Of a stretch of DNA of 64,000 nucleotides, positions 58,100-64,000 are shown piece after piece (positions within the stretch are counted from its first letter, which is position 1; each line of letters begins with the position of its first letter). The notes under the pieces are model-generated. The model saw only the letters and a list, made by a program, of their open reading frames with translations, did no database searches and was not told the origin of the DNA. Origin of the DNA: Pseudomonadota bacterium (GTDB lineage Bacteria > Pseudomonadota > Gammaproteobacteria > Xanthomonadales > Xanthomonadaceae); the NCBI GenBank assembly GCA_963205495.1, contig CAUJIN010000034.1:1-64000 (forward strand), written 5' to 3'. A program made the translations under genes and the position numbers.

Positions 58100-60370
58100 T
58101 CAGAACGCCCAGCGCAGCTTCATCAGCACCTGCTCGGCGTCGCGCAGGTCGAGGATGTCTCCGAACAGCCCGCCGAGTCCGTCGCGGTCGCGCACTGAAA
58201 GTGCGTCGTAGCGCATCTGCTCGTCACCGCCGCGCGCGTAGACCAGATACAGCTCGCGCTGCGCGGCGAATTCGTAGCGGTAGCGCAGCTGCACGCCGAA
58301 GCTGTTGCTGGTGAATGCGTCCACCTCGTCCCGGCTTTCCACCAGCCTGCCGCCTTCGCCGATGCGGTAGGGCTGCGGCGAGTGGGCCTCGATGCCCAGC
58401 CACTGGGTTTTCAGGCGCAGCTCGTGACGCGCGCCGGGGAACCAGTTGAGATCGAAGTTCAGCGACTGGCGCCTGCTGCGGTAGCTGGCGAAGAGGCTGT
58501 CCTGGCGCCAGATCAGCCAGTCCTGCGACCAGGTCGGAACGAACTGCAGATGCAGGTCGAGGTTGTCTCGCGGGAAGTAGCGCAGCGCCAGTTCGGGCTG
58601 GGCGGCATGGCCGTGGTTGCCTTCCTGTCCGACCCAGAGACCGGCGAGGAACTGCCAGCGGCGCAGGCGCGGTGATTCGTAGGCGCTGTAGGCGCCCTTG
58701 AAGCGCGATTCCTGCAGCACCAGGCCGTTTCCGCGCGAGATCAGGTCGTCGAATCCGCGCCAGGTGTGGGCAAGCTCGGTGTTCCAGATTCCGCCGTTGC
58801 GCAGCGCGACGGTGGAGGCGATCTCCAGCTCCGGCGGCAGGCGGTCGCCGCGGTCGTTGTAACGCAGCTGCGGCTCGATTTCCCAGGTGACGCTGCGCCG
58901 CCAGTCCTGCTGCGGGAAGTCGCCCAGCAGCAGTGTCGTGTTCCATTCCAGCTCGTTGTAATCGCCGCGGCGCTGGTAGCCGGCGTCGTTGAAGTCCAGG
59001 TTGCGGTCGAAGTGGGTCAACTCCAGCGCGTGCTGCCAGCGCGCGCCGGGCGAGTAGGAGGCGCGCAGCCAGGCGCCGCGTCCGTCGCGTTCGATGCCGG
59101 CGGAATCGATGGCGCTGGCCAGCACCTGCCCGGACACCAGCCAGCGCGGATCGGGGCGCCACACCGCATCGATGCCGTGTACCTGCGCGCGTCGGTCGAG
59201 GAAGGGCCGATCGACCCAGGTTCCGGTATAGCCCAGGGTCAGGCGGCCGATGCCGCGCACCAGCCGCTGCACGAGGAAGGCGCGGCCCAGGTCGTCGGCG
59301 TGATCGGATTCCAGCGCGGCCAGGGTGCCATAGTCGAAACCGCCGGCGCTGCCGGTCAGTTTGAGCGCCGCATCGATGTCCGAGGTGCCCTGTCCGTCAT
59401 CGCGGCCGGCGCCGATTCGGCGGGTGTAGAGCAGGCGGCCGTTGCCGGGGGTTTCCACCTCGAAGATGCCCTGGTTCTCGGTGAAGAACGGGCGCTTGTC
59501 GGAGAAGAACACCTCGATGGCGTCGAAATTGACCACCAGATCGTCCGCCTCGACTTGCCCGAAGTCCGGATGGATCGCGGCGTTGAGCTGGAAGTGGCTG
59601 GATGGCTTCCAGTAGAGGTCCACGCCTGCGCGCGTATGGCTGGCGTTGCCGACCAGGTCGTGCTGCGCCGAGGCGTAGGGCACGACGGAAAAAAGGCTCT
59701 TGGCGCGGTGGCTCGCCACGAGGATGGGGGTGAATTCGGAAACGAATCGCGGCCGGGTGAAGCTGGCGGAAGGCGTTGCGCTGCGCTCGCCGCGCGCGGC
59801 GATGACCCGGTCGAAATACACCGCGATCCGGCGCTCGGAGGATTCTTCCCCGCGCATCGCCGCCACGCTCCAGGGGATCAGGAGCTCCACCGACCAGCGT
59901 TCTCCGTCGTCGTGGACCGCGTGTTGCCAGACGCCGTCCCAGTCCGGGTTGTAGCGCGACTCGTTGCTGATGACCTCGTCGCCGATGGCGTTTCCCAGCG
60001 TCACCATGAAGTTGTAGGCCAGCCGCCCGTCGCCGTCGAAGTCCACCGCGAAGTTGATCCGGTCGGCGTTGCCCTGTGTGTCGCGCCCCGCGCGCGGGCG
60101 CACGCGCGGCGTGGCGGTCGGTTGTTCGCAGACGAAGGACACCGCCAGCCCTTCCGGAAGGGCTGCCAGTCGCGCGACGGTGGCGTGGGTCGGCGTGGCG
60201 AGGGTGTAGGGGTCGGTGACGTGGAAGTCGTCGAACACCTGCGCATCGCGCCAGAAGTCCTCGTCGGCGATCCCGTCCAGCGCAAGCGTGGGACCCGCAG
60301 CCCGGGCCGGAAGGACGCAGAGCGCCGCGGCCATGAACAGGAGGAGGGCGATCGGTGCGAGGGCGGGCAT
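58100..60370 (-). CDS. CBM9-like / DUF5916 exported protein
   Basis: A 756-residue exported protein. The signal peptide MPALAPIALLLFMAAALCVLPARA is followed by a family 9 carbohydrate-binding-like domain (ALDGIADEDFWRDAQVFDDF onward, about 25-190) and a C-terminal DUF5916 beta-barrel-like domain (from about 220) with the HPDFGQVEADDLVVNF and KRPFFTENQGIFEV motifs. The large beta-strand-rich part suggests an outer-membrane barrel. The function is not known. The ATG at 60370 gives the signal peptide; the frame is open upstream into an Arg-rich leader. Confidence 0.86.
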   Translation of the reverse strand: MPALAPIALLLFMAAALCVLPARAAGPTLALDGIADEDFWRDAQVFDDFHVTDPYTLATPTHATVARLAALPEGLAVSFVCEQPTATPRVRPRAGRDTQGNADRINFAVDFDGDGRLAYNFMVTLGNAIGDEVISNESRYNPDWDGVWQHAVHDDGERWSVELLIPWSVAAMRGEESSERRIAVYFDRVIAARGERSATPSASFTRPRFVSEFTPILVASHRAKSLFSVVPYASAQHDLVGNASHTRAGVDLYWKPSSHFQLNAAIHPDFGQVEADDLVVNFDAIEVFFSDKRPFFTENQGIFEVETPGNGRLLYTRRIGAGRDDGQGTSDIDAALKLTGSAGGFDYGTLAALESDHADDLGRAFLVQRLVRGIGRLTLGYTGTWVDRPFLDRRAQVHGIDAVWRPDPRWLVSGQVLASAIDSAGIERDGRGAWLRASYSPGARWQHALELTHFDRNLDFNDAGYQRRGDYNELEWNTTLLLGDFPQQDWRRSVTWEIEPQLRYNDRGDRLPPELEIASTVALRNGGIWNTELAHTWRGFDDLISRGNGLVLQESRFKGAYSAYESPRLRRWQFLAGLWVGQEGNHGHAAQPELALRYFPRDNLDLHLQFVPTWSQDWLIWRQDSLFASYRSRRQSLNFDLNWFPGARHELRLKTQWLGIEAHSPQPYRIGEGGRLVESRDEVDAFTSNSFGVQLRYRYEFAAQRELYLVYARGGDEQMRYDALSVRDRDGLGGLFGDILDLRDAEQVLMKLRWAF

Positions 60371-60456
60371 GGTTCGACGGCGTGTTCCACGCGAAAGAAC
60401 GGAGCGGCGGGCACGGGCCGGGCGCAGGCTTGGGGTGGCCGGAAGGGTACGGGCCG

Positions 60457-60478
60457 ATTCCGGCCTGCGCCGGCATCC
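60457..60478. repeat. Possible PAQAGI-type REP-like element
   Basis: Sequence ATTCCGGCCTGCGCCGG then CATCC contains a CCGGC-CTGC-GCCGG hairpin. The reverse strand reads GGATGCCGGCGCAGG, which would translate MPAQAGI, a frequent mark of REP-type repeats in proteobacteria. There is only one copy in the window. Confidence 0.3.
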
Positions 60479-60564
60479 TCGGGTCTGGCGCCAGAGCACG
60501 GCAAGCGCCGGAAGTCATGGGCGGGATGCCGCTGGCCCGCCGGAAGGGACAGCTCCAGCAGCCC

Positions 60565-61110
60565 TCAGCGGGCGTTCGTGGCCGCCGTGCCGTCCGGATT
60601 GCGGTCGATGAACCAGAGCCCGGCGTAGAGCTTGGGGTCGATCGAATAGCCTTCGCGCATCCGTGCCGCCAGCCAGGCTGCGGCCTCGCTGCGCGGCACC
60701 TCGTGCACGCGGATGTCCTCGGTTTCGTCGCCGCCGCCGGGGCCGACGCGCACCAGATCCAGGGCGCGCACGAAGGCCACGGTTTCATTGCTCATGCCCG
60801 AGGAGGACGGGCCGGCCATCAGGTACTCGATCCGGCCCGCGCGCCAGCCGGTTTCCTCTTCCAGTTCCCTCAGCGCCGCCGTTTCCACCGATTCGCCGTC
60901 CTGGAGGTCGCCGACCAGTCCGGCCGGCATCTCGATGCTGCGGGCATCGACCGGGATGCGGAACTGTTCGACCAGCAGCAGGCGGTCCTCGGGCGTGATC
61001 GCCACGATGATGACGGCGGCGCTGGCGTTGGTGCGTTCGGCGTACTCCCAGTGCCTGCGGCGGCGGATGCGCAGGTAGCGGCCATTGAAAAGCGTTTCGG
61101 TTTGGTCCAT
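60565..61110 (-). CDS. ADP-ribose pyrophosphatase-type Nudix hydrolase
   Basis: A 181-residue Nudix enzyme with the full box GDLQDGESVETAALRELEEE then TGW, preceded by VEQFRIPV and IEMPAGLVG, the signature of ADP-ribose and related dinucleotide hydrolases. The ATG at 61110 (MDQTETLFNGRYLRIRRR) is used; the frame is open upstream. ADP-ribose or ADP-sugar cleavage is likely; the substrate is not proven. It is divergent from the next gene. Confidence 0.92.
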   Translation of the reverse strand: MDQTETLFNGRYLRIRRRRHWEYAERTNASAAVIIVAITPEDRLLLVEQFRIPVDARSIEMPAGLVGDLQDGESVETAALRELEEETGWRAGRIEYLMAGPSSSGMSNETVAFVRALDLVRVGPGGGDETEDIRVHEVPRSEAAAWLAARMREGYSIDPKLYAGLWFIDRNPDGTAATNAR

Positions 61111-61240
61111 CGTTCGCGCCCCGCGGCAAGTGCAGATGCGGCATTCTCCCCCGGATCCGATTGCGGATCGACCGCGCCGCTGTCCCGGAACCTCCACGGC
61201 TTCAAGTGGTCCAAGCCGCCCCAGAAATCAAGGTATTCCC

Positions 61241-62632
61241 ATGAAACCGATCCTCGTTTCCGCCCTGCTGGCCGCCTCGCTCGGTCTGGCCCATGCGCAG
61301 GCGCCCCAGCCGACTGCCGCATCGGCACAGGAAGCCGGCGCGGCAGATTCTTCCCAACAGCTCGAGGCCAAGATCGCCGCGGTGGATGATCTTCAGACCC
61401 TGTCCCAGCTCGTGGCCTACTACCGCCAGACCGGCGATGTGGCCGCCGAGCTTGCGGCGCTGGACCGCCGCATCGCGCTGCGCCCGCACATCGGCGCCTT
61501 TAAGCTGGACAAGGCGGTGACCCTGGCGCGCGAAGACCGCAAGAGCGAGGCCTACACCCTGCTGATCGATCAGCAGAACGCCGGCTACGCTTACGACCTC
61601 CGCAATGACTCGCGCTTTGCCAAGATCGCGGATACCGAGGTGTGGAACTATCTCGTCGACAACTTCGACCTCAACCGCAAGCCGTTCGGTGAGGCCAGGC
61701 TCGCCTATACCCTGCCGCGCGAGGACCTGCTGCTCGAAAGCGCGGCCTTCGACGCCTCTCGCAAGCAGCTGCTGGTCGGCAGCGCGCGCGAAGGCAAGGT
61801 CTATGCCGTGGGCGAGGGCGGAAAGCTGACGCAGATTGCCGCCGCCGATGCCGAAAACGGCATGTGGGCGGTATTCGATCTGGCGGTCGATGCCCAGCGC
61901 GGCGTGCTCTGGGTGGCCTCGACCGCGGTGCCGCACTTCAGGAACTACAAGCCCGAGTCCGACCTGGGACGCGCCGGGGTCTTCAAGTTCGACCTCAAGA
62001 CCGGCAAGTTCCTCAAGAGCTATCTTTCCCCGGTGGTGCCGGGGCAGGCGTTCATCCTGTCCTCGATCGCGCTGGGCAAGGACGGCGAGGTCTACGTCGC
62101 CGACGGCGTCAACCGCGCCATCTACCAGGTGCGCGACGACCAGTTCCGCCGCATCCTGCACGCGCCCAAGCTCGGCTCGATCTCCTCGCTGGCGGTTTCA
62201 GACGACGGCAAGCGCCTCTACATGGCCGATCCCGAACGCGGCGTGCTCGGTATCACCCTTGCCACGGCGCAGCCCTTCGACGTGCGGGTTCCCGAGAAGC
62301 TCTCGCTGGAAGGCATCAGTTCCCTGCGGACGCTGGGCAACGATCTGGTGATCGTGCAGAGCGGCATGAATCCGCCCCGCGTCCTGCGTCTGCCGCTTTC
62401 GCCGGAAGGCAATACCGTGGTCGGAGTCCGACCGATCGAGGCCAACAATCCGCAGTTCGGGAAGCTGGGCGAGGCGACGCTGGACGGCAGCACGCTTTAC
62501 CTGATCGCCAACGAGCAGAAGGACAATTACGACCGCTTCGGCCTGCTCAAGAGCAAGGACCGGCTGGAAGGCACGCGAATCCTGCGCATGGACGCCAATT
62601 TCCAGTCCGACGACCCCAGCGCGGTCAAGTAA
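61241..62632 (+). CDS. Exported SMP-30/NHL-like propeller protein
   Basis: A 463-residue exported protein: signal peptide MKPILVSALLAASLGLAHA, a helical N-terminal region (about 30-130, possibly TPR-like), and a six-bladed beta-propeller (about 150-440) with segments such as FDLAVDAQRGVLWVASTAVP and ISSLAVSDDGKRLYMADPERG resembling SMP-30/gluconolactonase or NHL repeats. No catalytic or calcium ligands are firmly seen. It is convergent with the exonuclease, overlapping it by eight bases. Function unknown. Confidence 0.75.
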   Translation: MKPILVSALLAASLGLAHAQAPQPTAASAQEAGAADSSQQLEAKIAAVDDLQTLSQLVAYYRQTGDVAAELAALDRRIALRPHIGAFKLDKAVTLAREDRKSEAYTLLIDQQNAGYAYDLRNDSRFAKIADTEVWNYLVDNFDLNRKPFGEARLAYTLPREDLLLESAAFDASRKQLLVGSAREGKVYAVGEGGKLTQIAAADAENGMWAVFDLAVDAQRGVLWVASTAVPHFRNYKPESDLGRAGVFKFDLKTGKFLKSYLSPVVPGQAFILSSIALGKDGEVYVADGVNRAIYQVRDDQFRRILHAPKLGSISSLAVSDDGKRLYMADPERGVLGITLATAQPFDVRVPEKLSLEGISSLRTLGNDLVIVQSGMNPPRVLRLPLSPEGNTVVGVRPIEANNPQFGKLGEATLDGSTLYLIANEQKDNYDRFGLLKSKDRLEGTRILRMDANFQSDDPSAVK

Positions 62633-63530
62633 TCGCCGATCCTCCGGGCCCGGCCTGCGCCAGTGCGCGCCGCCGGGTCATGGGGCCGATCCGGGCGCGT
62701 TCGAAAAAGTCTTCGAGCAGGGCTGCCTGCACGGCCCCGCGCGCGGCGTCGCCGATGCCCTCGGGCAGCGGCGCGTCCAGGGCGATCGTCGCCAGTTCGC
62801 GCGACATCCGGGCCTGATTTCCGAACTCGCGCAGGCGCGCGGCGTGCGAGGCGGCTCCGCGCAGGCGCAGGAAGGGCAGTTCCTCCACCCGCGCGAGAAG
62901 CGCGTCGAGCGAGCCGAAGTGTTCCAGCAGTGCCACGGCGGTCTTGGCCCCGATTCCCGGCACGCCCGGAATGTTGTCGACCGCATCGCCGCTCAGGCCG
63001 AGGAAATCCGCGATCTGGTGCGGGTGGACGCCGTATCTTTGCTTGACGCCCGCCGCGTCCCAGCGCAGATCGCGCGCGTAATCCCACTGCAGGTCGTTCG
63101 GGCCGAGCAGTTGGGAAAGATCCTTGTCGGCCGATACGATCACCCCGGCAAAGCCGCGCTCGCGCTGGCGCACGAGCAGGCTGCCGATCAAATCATCGGC
63201 TTCATAGCGGGCATCCTTCAGCACCGCCAGTCCGAGCGCCTCGGCAAACTGCTGGCACAGGGCGAACTGGCGTTTGAGGCTTTCCGGTGCCGGCTCGCGG
63301 TTGGCCTTGTAGGCCGGATGGATCGCATTGCGGAAGGAGCTTTCCAGCGATTCGTCGAAAGCCACCGCGACGTGCGAAGGGCGCTCGCGTTCCAGCAGGT
63401 CGAGCAGGAAGCGGGCGAAGCCGTGCACCGCGTTGACCGGCCAGCCGTCCGCACCCGCGAGATCTTCCGGCAGCGAGTGCCATGCGCGAAAGACGTACAG
63501 GCTGGCGTCGATCAGATGGAGGCGTGGCAT
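62625..63530 (-). CDS. 5'-3' exonuclease / flap endonuclease (Xni/PolA-N type)
   Basis: A 301-residue protein of the DNA polymerase I 5'-3' exonuclease-domain family. The acid cluster is visible in LIDASLYVFRAWH, VAFDESLESSFRNAIHPAYKANR, YEADDLIGSL and VSADKDLSQLL, and a helix-hairpin-helix SGDAVDNIPGVPGIGAKTA follows (SGDAVDN has the late metal ligand). It removes RNA primers and flaps by family. Xni-type proteins are stand-alone; no polymerase domain is attached. The conserved core is complete. Confidence 0.93.
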   Translation of the reverse strand: MPRLHLIDASLYVFRAWHSLPEDLAGADGWPVNAVHGFARFLLDLLERERPSHVAVAFDESLESSFRNAIHPAYKANREPAPESLKRQFALCQQFAEALGLAVLKDARYEADDLIGSLLVRQRERGFAGVIVSADKDLSQLLGPNDLQWDYARDLRWDAAGVKQRYGVHPHQIADFLGLSGDAVDNIPGVPGIGAKTAVALLEHFGSLDALLARVEELPFLRLRGAASHAARLREFGNQARMSRELATIALDAPLPEGIGDAARGAVQAALLEDFFERARIGPMTRRRALAQAGPGGSAIT

Positions 63531-64000
63531 TCGCCGGTCCAGACCGAGAAATGGGCGTCAGGATCGGGTCGTGGCCGCTCGCGCGCCGGTTCGCGCACGG
63601 TGCCGACGTGGATGAAGCCCACGATGCGCTCGTTTCCGCCCAGCCCGAGGTGTGCCATGACCTTCGCGTCGTAGGCCGCCCAGCCGGTCAGCCACTGCGC
63701 CCCGAAACCCAGCTCCTGTGCCGCCTGCAGGAGCGCGAAGCAGACGCAGCCGGCGCTCAGGATCTGCTCGATCTCGGGGATCCGCGAAGGCTGCTGCAAG
63801 CGCGCCACCACGGTGAGGACGAGCGGGGCGTGGGCAAAGCGCAGGCGGTCCTTGTCGATTGCGGTCTGCGGCGCCTGCGGGTTCAGTTCGAGCGCGCGGC
63901 GGGCGAGGAATTCCCCCAGCGCCAGACGCAGCTCGCCTTCGATCGCAAGCACGCGCCAGGGCGCAATGCCGCCGTGGTCTGGCACGCGCAGGGCCGCCTC
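63512..64000 (-). CDS. Nitroreductase family protein (partial)
   Basis: The gene runs off the right window edge; at least 162 residues are present, in frame to base 64000. The visible part holds PDHGGIAPWRVLAIEGE, CVCFALLQAAQELGFGAQWLTGW and LGLGGNERIVGFIHVGT, features of FMN-dependent NAD(P)H nitroreductases of the YdjA type. The start lies outside the window. It overlaps the exonuclease by 19 bases on the same strand. The substrate is unknown. Confidence 0.9.
   Translation of the reverse strand, partial: EAALRVPDHGGIAPWRVLAIEGELRLALGEFLARRALELNPQAPQTAIDKDRLRFAHAPLVLTVVARLQQPSRIPEIEQILSAGCVCFALLQAAQELGFGAQWLTGWAAYDAKVMAHLGLGGNERIVGFIHVGTVREPARERPRPDPDAHFSVWTGECHASI

Overview
This window is high-GC chromosomal DNA from a gammaproteobacterium, most likely of the order Lysobacterales (Xanthomonadales). 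The evidence is gene order: kdsD-kdsC-lptCAB-rpoN-hpf-ptsN-hprK-rapZ; purM/purN divergent from DUF2066-PerM-hda; yggX-mutY-AsmA-ftsY divergent from rsmD-coaD. HPr kinase sits inside the sigma-54 operon and the proteins look like xanthomonad homologues. The genus cannot be read from the sequence. No rRNA, tRNA, CRISPR array, insertion sequence or prophage was recognised. Nearly all the DNA is tightly packed housekeeping genes.

Layout. 1-1011: a lower-GC stretch with one unrecognised gene flanked by integron-core-like heptamers, then a 310-base gene-free stretch with an imperfect repeat. 1012-8769 (minus): one long operon for Kdo supply, LPS export (LptCAB), sigma-54, hibernation factor, PtsN, HPr kinase and RapZ. 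8937-10463 (plus): ibaG-murA, closed by a strong terminator. 10531-13264 (minus): dodecin, a DUF3108 protein, purN, purM. 13384-16423 (plus): DUF2066, PerM-type permease, hda. 16454-22457: a small unknown, an alkyltransferase-like repair protein, rhomboid protease, an exported unknown, RNase R, RlmB, glutathione peroxidase. 22467-25119 (minus): nth with a reduced Rnf module (orphan RnfC C-terminal ferredoxin plus RnfD) and a crotonase. 25345-29291: FKBP, CoA-pyrophosphatase Nudix, membrane Mrr-like protein, phasin and a neighbour. 29465-36974: parC, a DUF697 GTPase, a large propeller hybrid histidine kinase. 36976-42113: rnk, oxyR, an NlpC/P60 lipoprotein, slyD, an S9 peptidase. 42220-44430: a lower-GC FG-GAP repeat exoprotein. 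44517-46527: DUF502 and aroG. 46529-54705: TonB receptor, trhO, MAPEG, yggX, mutY, AsmA-like, ftsY, then rsmD-coaD. 54768-64000: lipoprotein, ggt, TMEM43-like protein, DUF5916 protein, ADP-ribose-type Nudix, propeller protein, 5'-3' exonuclease, and a nitroreductase cut by the window end.

The most interesting signal is non-coding. Between DUF502 and aroG there is a 25-codon open frame with a Tyr-Trp-Tyr-Tyr run, followed by mutually exclusive antiterminator and terminator structures. It looks like ribosome-mediated attenuation of the first enzyme of aromatic amino acid synthesis. Other points of interest are the reduced Rnf module, the cassette-like gene at the left edge, the FG-GAP protein with atypical composition, and several hairpins between genes.
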